Of a stretch of 30,000 bases of DNA, positions 10,157 to 22,280 are shown one piece after another. The first letter of the stretch is position 1. Each line of letters starts with the position of its first letter. The DNA lies in assembly GCF_003438075.1 (NCBI RefSeq), contig NZ_QSTA01000002.1, forward strand, positions 343,724 to 373,723. The letters are read 5' to 3'. This DNA comes from Eubacterium sp. OM08-24. GTDB taxonomy: Bacteria > Bacillota > Clostridia > Oscillospirales > Acutalibacteraceae. The position numbers and the translations under genes are program-made. The notes under the pieces are model-generated. The model made no database searches, was not told the origin of the DNA, and saw only the letters and a program-made list of their open reading frames with translations.

Positions 10157-10735
10157 TTACAACTCAGCAGAACTTGACTCATCTGTGCTCTCTTCATCAA
10201 GAATTGACTTATCAAATGTTATACTATAAAGCTCAGAGCCGTCAGCATTGAGATAAACTACCTTGATTTTAGGATCTGTTTCATCTACATATGCAACCAA
10301 TTCTTTCATAACAGGAACCATTCCATATTCAAGGGTTTCTGTATTTTTTTTAAAATATTCTACCATCTGATCAATAGAAGCGTCCGGCAACTGCTTTGTG
10401 TACTTGTATTCATACACAAGCGTATCATCATCGGCATAACATTCAACAGTAAATAAATTAGCAGATTCAGCGCTTTCTTTAGCACTTTCCAAAGATTTCT
10501 GAGTTGAAGGATACTCAAGGTATTCCTGAATATTGCTGAACATTATGCTTGTGCTTGATTCAGCCTTTGAGCTTTCCTCCTTAGTTGTTTCAGGCGCAGA
10601 GGTTTCTTCCTCAGATGCCTGCGAAACAGCACTCTCAGCCTTTGAACTCTCGCTATTGCCTGCACTTAAATTTGCACAAGCTGTTGCAGATGCCGCCATT
10701 ACAGCGCAAAGTAATACCGCAAAAAATTTTTTCAT
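10157..10735 (-). CDS. Small secreted lipoprotein (DUF4854-like)
   Basis: The 192-residue product starts MKKFFAVLLCAVMAA and has a lipobox ending at Cys20 (SATAC). A Ser/Glu/Ala-rich linker (about 21-62) separates the anchor from a globular part of about 120 residues. That part has EYLEYPSTQKSLESAK, then DDTLVYEYKYT and a long helix before a beta-rich end (KIKVVYLNADGSELYSITF). This order is like the DUF4854 lipoproteins of Firmicutes, but that is recalled similarity and the function is unknown. A TTG start six codons upstream is open, but the ATG at 10735 is better: AGGAGAG lies 8 nt before it and the signal peptide starts there. It is transcribed alone towards rpoBC. Confidence 0.85.
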   Translation of the reverse strand: MKKFFAVLLCAVMAASATACANLSAGNSESSKAESAVSQASEEETSAPETTKEESSKAESSTSIMFSNIQEYLEYPSTQKSLESAKESAESANLFTVECYADDDTLVYEYKYTKQLPDASIDQMVEYFKKNTETLEYGMVPVMKELVAYVDETDPKIKVVYLNADGSELYSITFDKSILDEESTDESSSAEL

Positions 10736-10782
10736 AATTATTTCTCTCCTCAACTGTTGTCATATAACAACATATTTTTCAC

Positions 10783-10811
10783 ATTATAACATTTATCGTA
10801 AACAATATCAA
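10783..10811 (-). promoter_or_regulatory. Promoter of the 10157-10735 lipoprotein gene
   Basis: On the minus strand TTGATA (10811-10806), a 17-nt spacer and a consensus TATAAT (10788-10783) lie about 48 nt before the ATG. Confidence 0.75.
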
Positions 10812-10935
10812 TAAATATTACAATTTTGTCTGCAATATTTTATAATTGTCAAATAATTTTAATATCATATGAAATCAGCAACAAAAAGAGAAAATTAAAA
10901 TATTTGGTTATTTAATACACAAATTAGAATTACGG

Positions 10936-10967
10936 ATAAAAAAGCAAAGGCCCGACCGAAGTCGAGC
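10936..10967 (-). terminator. Orphan terminator hairpin, perhaps the end of a small RNA
   Basis: On the minus strand GCTCGAC-TTCG-GTCGGGC (one G-U pair) is followed by CCTTTGCTTTTTTA, a good intrinsic terminator. The nearest gene upstream on that strand ends at 11339, already after two other hairpins. The 10968-11180 stretch is AT-rich with no convincing protein, so this could end an unannotated small RNA or catch read-through. The remainder of 10812-11180 shows nothing else I can support. Confidence 0.45.
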
Positions 10968-11190
10968 ATAGTGCTTAATAAAAAAGAGAGAGGAAAATAT
11001 CTATGGAAATGAGTTATTAGCTGTTTAATGTAAGTTTTGTTTTTCTTTATCTTACACACATATAATAACATACCGACAGTGACAAAATCAGGACAAATAT
11101 TAGCTTTTTTATAATTTTTATTAAATTTATTTAAGTTTAATTGTATTTGCAAAATTGGGAGTATCAAGATAAACAAAATGTAAAATTTCT

Positions 11191-11310
11191 GACTGCCTTG
11201 CAGCAGTCTGTATAAAAAGAGATTTTTAAGATACTCGCCAAGTTTTTCAAAATCAGTCGTCCTGAAAGAAATACGGCACTGAGGTTTCTATGCCCACTGT
11301 GCCGTATTCA
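11191..11310 (-). terminator. Candidate terminators of the surface-protein operon
   Basis: Two hairpins lie beyond the last gene of the operon. AATACGGCAC (11270-11279) pairs with GTGCCGTATT (11299-11308), and on the minus strand is followed by TCTTTC. GACTGC (11191-11196) pairs with GCAGTC (11203-11208) and is followed by AGAAATTTTAC. The first is about 30 nt after the stop codon and is the better candidate. Its T-tract is weak. Confidence 0.5.
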
Positions 11311-11338
11311 CTATATTTTCATGACAGAGCGTAAGATA

Positions 11339-14300
11339 TTACTTATCTTTAATTTTGGCAGAATGTTTTTTATTCTTACCAAATGCCGTTACTCCTTTCA
11401 TAATGCCGCCGCTGATAATCAGCAATGCAATCCACAAAATAATGTTGCTGTTGTCACCTGTCTGAGGAGATTTTGAATCATCAGGCAGTTTAGCCGTTAC
11501 GGTGTCAGCATTTTTGATTTCTTCGGTTGCCGCATTTTCATAAGTAGAGATTGTCTTTTTACAGTAGTCGCAAATATGGTTTTTGTCTGTGTCATTATGC
11601 AGGCATACATATCCACACTCTCGGCACACACCGTCTTTCCACTCATGTACTTCGCTTGTCACAATTACTGCACCACAGCAGTTCCATTTTTGCTCGTGAA
11701 CAAAAGCGGTTCTTGTCGTCCACTCCTGTACACCGCCCTCGTGGTTTGTTTTGTCAAGTTCTCCGTAGGCCTTGCCGCAGACATCACATACCGCCTTTTT
11801 GGTACAGGTGGCATTGCCGCCTGAGCAATTTTCGGTTTCAAACGCATTGCAGCCGTCAACGGTACATTTTCGGGTATGCGTACCGTCATTGTCAGATACC
11901 CATTCACCAAAGGTATGACCGTTGTTGATTGTTACGGTCATCTCTGCATTATTACCCGCTTTGTCGGTGACAACTATCTTCTGCTCGCCGTTTGTCGGAG
12001 GGAGAACAAAACCTCCGTTTGCGTCAAGCGTAGCCGCCTTTCCGTTTACGGTAACGGTATCAACATACTTCTCATCAACAGTAACGGTTTGTGCCTCACA
12101 ATAGGTCTTGCCGTTCTCAATACCGCCGATTACAGGATGAATATTATCAAGCGTTAATCGGTCGGAGCGAAGGTATGTTATGTTAATGTTTTCATCAACA
12201 AGCATTACATAAACAATATATTCTCCGTTAGGGTCTATGCAAAACGGTTCTTCATACGCATGGAATACAAGAGAGTCCAGCTCAGCCTCGGAGAGATCCT
12301 TATCTGTTACCAAATAGGATACAAACACAGTTCCGCTGTTATCAACGGCATTTATAGTTACCTCCTGTGTGTCCTTAAAGAATATGCCAAAGGTAAGCTC
12401 GTTTAAGAATTTATTCCATTTATTTGTACCTATGATAATTTCGCCCGTTGGCTTTTCGGTATCTCTCCACCGTGCCGTGATTGTAATGTTTTCCGCAGGC
12501 ATAGTTTTGGGGATTTCCTTATCCCAGCCCCTAAAGGTATAGCCTTTTCTTGTCGGGTCGGCAGGGGTGGTAATTTTCGTACCGTAATCCTGCGTGATAG
12601 GTGCAATCTCACTTCCGCCGTTGGTATCAAAGGTTATTGCGTACTGATTGATTTCCCATTGTGCTTTAACCGTCATATTCTCCGCAGGCATAGTTTCGGG
12701 GATTTCCTTATCCCAGCCCTTAAAGGTATAGCCTTTTCTTGTCGGGTTGGCAGGGGCGGTAATTGCTGTACCGTAATCCTGCGTGATAGGTGCAATCTCA
12801 CTTCCGCCGTTGGTATCAAAGGTTATTGTGTACTGATTGATTTCCCACTTCGTCCAGTATTCCTTATTGCCCGTTTCTGTGCCGCCGATTGCTGTAACAG
12901 GAGAGCCGGTCAGATTTTTGTTGTCATACCAGCCCTTGAACGTGTGGCCCGTATAGGTCATATCGTCGGCTGTCGGAAGTTTTGCACCCACGCCGTAGGT
13001 GTAGGAGGTGACATTGCCGTTGTTGATCGTTCCGCCGTTTGTGTTCAGCGTTACGGCATAGGTCGGGGCTGTCCACTGCACCGTCAGGGTCGTCACATCA
13101 GCCGGAAATCTGTCGCCGGGTGCGTACAGGTTTCCGTCACTGCCAAGCCACATAAAGTAGGTGTCTGTATCTCCGTCCGGGCGGGTCAGACCGTCAGATG
13201 CAGGAGCGGTAAAGCTTTCGCCGCTTTTCACAATGATTTGAATATCCTCGGAGCTGCCGCCCAGCTTGCCGCCGCCAAGGTCAATGGAAACGGCTTTCAG
13301 CCCGTCAGGGCTCAGTGTGTCAGGGTTCAGGACTTCAAGGACGGGGCGGAAACCTAAGAACGGGCGGGAATCCATAGCATGGAAGTAGATCCAGTGGCGG
13401 GTCGAATCGAACCCGCGAACCGCACGGTTCGGCTCCGTACCACGTTCAAAAGTATCCTGCCCCCACGAAAACATCCCATCCCAGTTTTTGATATATCCGC
13501 CGTTCTTGTCCAGTATCCTGTCCCATTCGTTGCTTTGGGGCGTGCCCAAATTACTCGAGCCTCTGCTACCACTTCCCACGGACGGCGCGCGCAGCGTATA
13601 GTCCACGCCGCCTGCGGCATAGCCCTTGCCGAAAATCAGCTCTTTGGCATTCAGGTTATCCCAGCTTACATCATTTGTTACGGCAAAATCCGCCACGAAC
13701 AGGCTGTGGGGATATTTATTCTTCTGTGCATACTCCTCGGTGGTTGCCGTCTCCGATGTGAGCTTGTAGGCATTGACCGTTCCGGCATAGGTAAACGGCA
13801 CATAATGAAGTGTGCTGTCCGGCAGATTGCTGTTTACCGTTCTGGGAATATTCATCGCCGAAAGGTCGAAATAGTATCTGCCGCCGGGGGCGAGGGTAAA
13901 CTGCTCGTCAGGCTGATTTTCCACCGTCAGCGCAATGTCTGTGAAATTACTTGCATAATCGGTATTATAATCGCCGTTATACTGTTCGCTGAAGACCTTC
14001 AGGGTATAGCTGCCCGGTGCAAGGTCGGACGGGATTTTGATCTCAACCGTTCCGTTTCCCATGTCAGGACGCGTGATCCTGCCATAATACTGTGCGCCGC
14101 TACTATCCGCAATGATGGCGGAGATATATTCATTTAGCCATGCGGACGCCCCGGTGTAATTCAGCACAACGGTATCGCCTGGGGCGGCGCTGATAGCTTT
14201 TTCCGTCACGGCAAAATTGTTGCTGTTATCTAAAAGCGTCAATTTCCACTCGTTGCCGCTATATTCGGGGACTGCGGTCAATCCTCCGTCAGGCTTTCCG

Positions 14301-15016
14301 CCCACAGCGGCAGATGCAAAAAGGACAGAGTTCAGATTTAATTTAAAAGCGGGACGAACACCCCATATATTGCTGATATCTATCCCATCGTGGTCGATAT
14401 TAGCAAAACCGTCCACAGAGGCAACATCGCGACCCTTTGCGCCTGGGGAGCGCAACCACCAATAGCTTGATGCCCAATATTGATGTTCTCTATCCGCAAT
14501 TCGCAGATCATTATTTACCGCAGACGCTTCCGCTGTGGAAAGCGGCCAGAATACAGCGTTATTCACTTGTGTGCCAGATACACAGTCGGTATTTTCTCTG
14601 TTGTAACTTCCGCTTGCAAGCGTCTGTTTTTGAACTGCATCGGTTTCTTCCGATGTCAGCTTTTCTGCAAGCGCGTCTATTGCGGTTTTCAAATCGCTGT
14701 CTGCATAAGCGGCACTCGAGCCAAACTTTGACCAACCCATATTATATGCCGCAAGCAGGGTAATATCCCCTTGTGCGCTTGTAACACCGTTTCCGTCATA
14801 ACCGATAACTCGCCATGCAGCGGGATTATTTTCATGGTTTTGTCCGAAATACACAGTCGGTGCGATCTCTGTGTTTACAGTTTTATTCAGTGCGTCTGCG
14901 CCAAGCTGTATCGCAGCAGAGCCCCATGCCCCAACCTTCTCGGCAAATACGCTTATCGGCACAAGGTAAAGCACCATACAAAGTGTGAGCAGGATACTAA
15001 GTATTCGTTTTTTCAT
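11339..15016 (-). CDS. Large sortase-anchored surface protein with DUF6273-like and Listeria-Bacteroides repeats
   Basis: This 1225-residue secreted protein has a Sec signal peptide (MKKRILSILLTLCMVLYLVP..VFA, about 1-25). Residues 40-235 look like DUF6273: a WPLSTAEA stretch, WWLRSPG and VRPAFKLNLNSVLFAS. A related unit near 395-560 has GFRPVLEVLNPD. Three Listeria-Bacteroides (InlB-B/Flg_new) repeats span about 650-852 with TFDTNGG and GYTFKGWDKEIP. Next come an Ig-like stretch and a Cys/His-rich part with CTVDGC, CDVCG, CRECG and CDYC pairs. The end has SPQTGD near 1184, a hydrophobic segment and a basic tail. SPQTG matches the (S/P)PxTG signal known for C. difficile sortase B. The GGAGG site precedes the ATG by about 8 nt, 25 nt after the previous gene. 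Adhesion or host contact is inference. Confidence 0.9.
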   Translation of the reverse strand: MKKRILSILLTLCMVLYLVPISVFAEKVGAWGSAAIQLGADALNKTVNTEIAPTVYFGQNHENNPAAWRVIGYDGNGVTSAQGDITLLAAYNMGWSKFGSSAAYADSDLKTAIDALAEKLTSEETDAVQKQTLASGSYNRENTDCVSGTQVNNAVFWPLSTAEASAVNNDLRIADREHQYWASSYWWLRSPGAKGRDVASVDGFANIDHDGIDISNIWGVRPAFKLNLNSVLFASAAVGGKPDGGLTAVPEYSGNEWKLTLLDNSNNFAVTEKAISAAPGDTVVLNYTGASAWLNEYISAIIADSSGAQYYGRITRPDMGNGTVEIKIPSDLAPGSYTLKVFSEQYNGDYNTDYASNFTDIALTVENQPDEQFTLAPGGRYYFDLSAMNIPRTVNSNLPDSTLHYVPFTYAGTVNAYKLTSETATTEEYAQKNKYPHSLFVADFAVTNDVSWDNLNAKELIFGKGYAAGGVDYTLRAPSVGSGSRGSSNLGTPQSNEWDRILDKNGGYIKNWDGMFSWGQDTFERGTEPNRAVRGFDSTRHWIYFHAMDSRPFLGFRPVLEVLNPDTLSPDGLKAVSIDLGGGKLGGSSEDIQIIVKSGESFTAPASDGLTRPDGDTDTYFMWLGSDGNLYAPGDRFPADVTTLTVQWTAPTYAVTLNTNGGTINNGNVTSYTYGVGAKLPTADDMTYTGHTFKGWYDNKNLTGSPVTAIGGTETGNKEYWTKWEINQYTITFDTNGGSEIAPITQDYGTAITAPANPTRKGYTFKGWDKEIPETMPAENMTVKAQWEINQYAITFDTNGGSEIAPITQDYGTKITTPADPTRKGYTFRGWDKEIPKTMPAENITITARWRDTEKPTGEIIIGTNKWNKFLNELTFGIFFKDTQEVTINAVDNSGTVFVSYLVTDKDLSEAELDSLVFHAYEEPFCIDPNGEYIVYVMLVDENINITYLRSDRLTLDNIHPVIGGIENGKTYCEAQTVTVDEKYVDTVTVNGKAATLDANGGFVLPPTNGEQKIVVTDKAGNNAEMTVTINNGHTFGEWVSDNDGTHTRKCTVDGCNAFETENCSGGNATCTKKAVCDVCGKAYGELDKTNHEGGVQEWTTRTAFVHEQKWNCCGAVIVTSEVHEWKDGVCRECGYVCLHNDTDKNHICDYCKKTISTYENAATEEIKNADTVTAKLPDDSKSPQTGDNSNIILWIALLIISGGIMKGVTAFGKNKKHSAKIKDK
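12474..12851 (-). repeat. Two near-identical 189-bp tandem repeats
   Basis: Within the surface-protein gene two adjacent Listeria-Bacteroides repeat units are nearly identical at DNA level with a period of 189 bp (63 codons). For example, CCGCAGGC occurs at 12493 and 12682. The closeness suggests recent duplication or gene conversion. Confidence 0.8.
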
Positions 15017-15041
15017 ATTCTGTTACCTCCGTTTTGCAGCC

Positions 15042-19468
<4,427 letters not shown>

Positions 19469-19472
<4 letters not shown>

Positions 19473-20071
19473 TTTCCGTTTCCTCCCTTCAAATATTGTG
19501 AACGGTATTTATCCGCAAACAGAGCGACACCCTGTTTTAAGACCTCCATTTGGGTTTTTAAATAATATTCATCCTCAAACATAGCATAGTGTACACAGGC
19601 ACGAACAAATATAAAAATCAACGGTGTAATCACCGTGTACGGAATACCGATTTTCGGCTCCAACCGCTTGGCATATTCGGTATAGCGCTCATTCACTCCC
19701 TCAAAGAATTTCTTGCCGTGCTCAATATATTTCGGATGAGTATAGACCTGATACATCAGCCGATATTTTTTGCCGTGCTTCTTTGCGGTCCAATACGGAA
19801 CCTCTCTCACAAATCGGACAACATCATTCGGGTCGGTGGGAGCTTTTTCCATAAAATCATCCTCAACCTTTTCCATACAGTATGCAGTTGATTCAATAAT
19901 CAGTTCATCCACACTATTGAAATAGGAATACAGATTTCCCGTTGTACACCCACACGCTGCCGCCAAAGCCTTGATACCCGTACCGGTCAGCCCGTTTTCA
20001 GCATAACATTCAAAGCATTTTTCCATCATTTCCCGCTTACGCTCGTTGTGTTGTTCCTCTGTTGTTCTCAT
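19469..20071 (-). CDS. TetR-family transcriptional regulator
   Basis: The 200-residue protein has the TetR N-terminal DNA-binding fold. A helix-turn-helix lies near 31-51 (GIKALAAACGCTTGNLYSYF), followed by SVDELIIE. The C-terminal ligand domain (60-195) is helical and aromatic-rich, with GKKYRLMYQVYTHPKY and a hydrophobic PLIFIFVRACVHYA stretch; the ligand is unknown. It is the first gene of the surface-protein operon: its TGA overlaps the next ATG by 4 nt. A sigma-A promoter and a dyad operator lie directly upstream, which suggests autorepression and control of both surface proteins. AAGGAAG serves as binding site. It lies 99 nt after the sensor kinase gene on the same strand. Confidence 0.93.
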
Positions 20072-20088
20072 AATGTTCGCTTCCTTTT

Positions 20089-20110
20089 GATAACTAATCG
20101 ATTAATTAAC
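20089..20110. promoter_or_regulatory. Probable TetR operator
   Basis: A dyad centred on AATCGATT (GATAACTAATC / GATTAATTAAC) has 9 of 11 symmetric positions matching. It covers the predicted start point of the tetR promoter, between the -10 box and the ribosome binding site. Autorepression is inferred from this position. Confidence 0.65.
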
Positions 20111-20113
20111 TAT

Positions 20114-20142
20114 ATTATAACACAGGACTACGGTAATTTCAA
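20114..20142 (-). promoter_or_regulatory. Promoter of the tetR-surface protein operon
   Basis: On the minus strand TTGAAA (20142-20137), a 17-nt spacer and consensus TATAAT (20119-20114) predict a start near 20107. No terminator separates this promoter from the sensor kinase gene, so some read-through from the two-component operon is possible. Confidence 0.8.
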
Positions 20143-20170
20143 CAATTTACTAAAAAAAATTTGCAAAATA

Positions 20171-21313
20171 TTATATTTTTATCGCATCTGTCGGGAACTT
20201 TACTGATATAGCAGTACCCTTTTCCGAACTTTCTTCCACACGGACTTTACCATTGTGCAGTGTGACGATTTCCCACACCAAAGAAAGCCCCAAGCCTACG
20301 CCGCCGTATTCCCTGCTTCGGGATTTATCCACACGAAAGAAGGGCTGAAAAATACTTTCTCTGTATTGTTCGGGGATGCCGTAGCCGGTATCCGCAACCG
20401 TAATAACAAGCTGATTGTCTTTGTGCGTTACGGTAATATTCACTGTACCGTCAAAACGGTTGTAGCGTATAGCGTTTTCGGTCAGATTATATAACAAACG
20501 GTAAATCAGCGTGTCACTGCCTGTCATAACAGCATCGCCTGTGCTTTCAAGTGTAATGTTGTTCTTCTCTGCAAGGGGTGCAAGGTCAGTGAAAATCTCT
20601 TCTACCATAGGAGCTATCTCTATGCGGTCGGCACACGATACTGTCCGAAGCTCACTCATTTCCAACAGGGTTTTTGTCATTTGCGTCATTCGTTCGGTCT
20701 GCTCACGCAACAATCGGAGGAACTCCGCCGTTTCCGGCAACATCTCGGGATGCTCTGCCGAAAAAAGTTCAAGCTGTGCCTGCATCAGCGAAAGCGGCGT
20801 ACGCAACTCGTGCGCCGCATTTCCCGTGAACTGTCGTTGAGCGGTAAATCCCTCATCAAGACGGTCAAGCATCCGATTAAATGACTTGACAAACTGTCTC
20901 ATTTCAGGCGGAACCTCTTCGGTTATCTTCATATCCGTCAAATTGTTAGGTTGAACCTTTTCAACCCGAGCTGTAAAAGTACGCAGAGGCTTCAGCGCAT
21001 GCCCGCTTAAAAAATACGCAAGCACACCGCCTAACAATGTTGCCACCGCCGTAATATACCAATTGGTAGTGATAAAGGATTCCTGTGCTCCGTTAATTAC
21101 GATAGTTAATTCACGATCAAGCTTTTCGTGTTCGGGATCGAAAAAGTCAGGTTCTCCTTTGTCCGTATCTCCGTAACCTGTAACATAAGAGCCTATGGAA
21201 TCCATGTAACGGCTGCCGGAATAGCCGATAAGAACATTCATAAAAACACAGGTAGCTCCGATAAGAAGTGCAGTCATCAGAGTTATGCGCCATTGCAAGG
21301 ATAGCTTTTTCAT
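20171..21313 (-). CDS. Sensor histidine kinase
   Basis: The 380-residue membrane kinase autophosphorylates and passes phosphate to the adjacent response regulator. It has a first transmembrane helix (about 9-30), a short acidic extracytoplasmic loop (31-83) with EPDFFDPEHEKLDRE, a second helix (about 86-103) and a HAMP linker. The phospho-acceptor is His168 in AAHELRTPL. The ATPase part shows the N box (Asn280 in LTENAIRYN), DTGYGIP (308-314) and GVGLGLS (338-344), so all catalytic boxes are intact. The ATG overlaps the regulator stop by 4 nt, indicating coupled translation. The small loop suggests sensing at the membrane or by a partner; the signal is unknown. The divergent redox operon is the likeliest target. 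Confidence 0.95.
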   Translation of the reverse strand: MKKLSLQWRITLMTALLIGATCVFMNVLIGYSGSRYMDSIGSYVTGYGDTDKGEPDFFDPEHEKLDRELTIVINGAQESFITTNWYITAVATLLGGVLAYFLSGHALKPLRTFTARVEKVQPNNLTDMKITEEVPPEMRQFVKSFNRMLDRLDEGFTAQRQFTGNAAHELRTPLSLMQAQLELFSAEHPEMLPETAEFLRLLREQTERMTQMTKTLLEMSELRTVSCADRIEIAPMVEEIFTDLAPLAEKNNITLESTGDAVMTGSDTLIYRLLYNLTENAIRYNRFDGTVNITVTHKDNQLVITVADTGYGIPEQYRESIFQPFFRVDKSRSREYGGVGLGLSLVWEIVTLHNGKVRVEESSEKGTAISVKFPTDAIKI

Positions 21314-21987
21314 TCTTTTTCTTCCTCCATAACATATCCTTCACCAATGCGATTGCGAATCGGGTCATAGCCGAGTGCCGCACGCAGTTTCTTTCGTAAT
21401 GCAGAAATATGTACTCTTATTGAATTGCTGAAATTGTCAACACTGTTATCCCAAACATGGTCGAGCAGTTCTTCCTGACTGACGGGGCGACCTTGATTAA
21501 GAAGTAAATATTCAAGTATTCCGATTTCTTTTCGGGTAAGTGACAGTTCCTGACCGTCAGCAACGGCAACACGGGCTTTGGTGTCAAAAGCAACCCTTCC
21601 ACAGTTCAAAACAACATTGTTTTGTGTAAAACGCCGGCGAGTCAGACTGCGTATTCGTGCCTCAAGCTCCTCCAAATGAAACGGCTTTGTCAGATAATCG
21701 TTTGCTCCGGCATCCAGTCCCTCCACCTTATCGGCAACCTCACAGCGTGCCGAAAGAATTAACACTCCGGTATCCCTGTCGGTTTCTCGCAGAGTTCGCA
21801 GTACCGTCATCCCGTCTGCACCGGGTAAATTCAGATCAAGTAAAACAAGATCGTACTTTTCCATTCCGAGCAACTCATTTGCTTTGTTTCCGTCATAGCA
21901 AAAATCAACGCTGTATGCCAGTCGTTTAAGGCTGCGAACAATTGTCTCGCACAGCGCACGCTCATCTTCAATTACTAAAATACGCAT
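21310..21987 (-). CDS. OmpR-family response regulator
   Basis: The 225-residue protein has an intact receiver domain with the acidic pair Glu7/Asp8, phospho-acceptor Asp51 (LVLLDLNLPGADG), a Ser in the LILSAR segment and Lys in LTKPF (near 101). The C-terminal winged helix (about 125-223) has LSLTRKEIGILEYLLLNQG and SIRVHISALRKKL, typical of OmpR/PhoB DNA binders. AAGGAGAG precedes the ATG. It is first in a two-gene operon with its kinase. The 146-bp gap to the divergent redox operon contains a GTTAAG/CTTAAC dyad, and a good -10 but no good -35 on each side, as expected of activator-dependent promoters. Confidence 0.95.
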   Translation of the reverse strand: MRILVIEDERALCETIVRSLKRLAYSVDFCYDGNKANELLGMEKYDLVLLDLNLPGADGMTVLRTLRETDRDTGVLILSARCEVADKVEGLDAGANDYLTKPFHLEELEARIRSLTRRRFTQNNVVLNCGRVAFDTKARVAVADGQELSLTRKEIGILEYLLLNQGRPVSQEELLDHVWDNSVDNFSNSIRVHISALRKKLRAALGYDPIRNRIGEGYVMEEEKE

Positions 21988-22030
21988 AAAAACTCTCCTT
22001 ATTGTGTTTTAATATTTCTTTGATAATTTA

Positions 22031-22036
22031 ATTATA
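22031..22036 (-). promoter_or_regulatory. -10 box of the two-component operon
   Basis: TATAAT on the minus strand lies about 45 nt before the regulator ATG. No -35 match occurs at 16-18 nt, so positive control, perhaps autoactivation from the 22058-22077 dyad, is plausible. Confidence 0.5.
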
Positions 22037-22057
22037 TCGCTCATACATAAAGTTTTT

Positions 22058-22077
22058 GTTAAGTTTTAATTCTTAAC
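22058..22077. promoter_or_regulatory. Candidate response-regulator binding dyad
   Basis: GTTAAG (22058-22063) and CTTAAC (22072-22077) form a dyad with an 8-nt AT-rich spacer, sitting between the two divergent -10 boxes (22031-22036 and 22100-22105). The spacing places it near position -30 to -50 of both promoters, where an OmpR-type activator would bind. The role is inferred. Confidence 0.45.
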
Positions 22078-22099
22078 AGAGATTTTACATCCTATGTGC

Positions 22100-22105
22100 T
22101 ACAAT
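22100..22105 (+). promoter_or_regulatory. -10 box of the redox operon
   Basis: TACAAT lies about 29 nt before the start of the CXXC mini-protein. The -35 region has no match to TTGACA at normal spacing, which fits an activated promoter. Confidence 0.45.
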
Positions 22106-22133
22106 TAGAGCATAAAAGAAAGGGGTGACCGAA

Positions 22134-22280
22134 TTGACTCGAAAGAAAAAAGCCGTATTTCAGATCGTGCTGATTATCTGCGGAATTACGATGCTGTGTT
22201 ACGGAGCTCTGCGCGGAGAGGCAGAAACCGTGTTAAGCAAGGCAATCCGGCTGTGTTTGGAGTGTGTGGGAATTGGATAA
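22134..22280 (+). CDS. CD1871A-like CXXC mini-protein
   Basis: This 48-codon gene encodes a basic start (TRKKKA), one hydrophobic helix (about 8-25, VFQIVLIICGITMLCYGAL), then RGEAETVLSKAIRLCLECVGIG at the end. A short membrane helix followed by a helix ending in CLECxGIG is what I recall of the clostridial 'CD1871A family CXXC motif-containing protein'. The start is TTG, 6-7 nt after AGGGGTG; a GTG three codons earlier (22125) is open but overlaps that site. It overlaps the following ferredoxin gene by about 8 nt, so the two are translationally coupled. The vicinal cysteines suggest thiol exchange or metal binding at the inner membrane face, in line with its redox neighbours. Biochemical function is unproven. 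Confidence 0.8.
   Translation: MTRKKKAVFQIVLIICGITMLCYGALRGEAETVLSKAIRLCLECVGIG

Noticed and set aside
10895..11176. 93-codon minus-strand open frame
   Set aside because: AT-rich, no clear ribosome binding site, and it runs through the terminator hairpin at 10936-10967.
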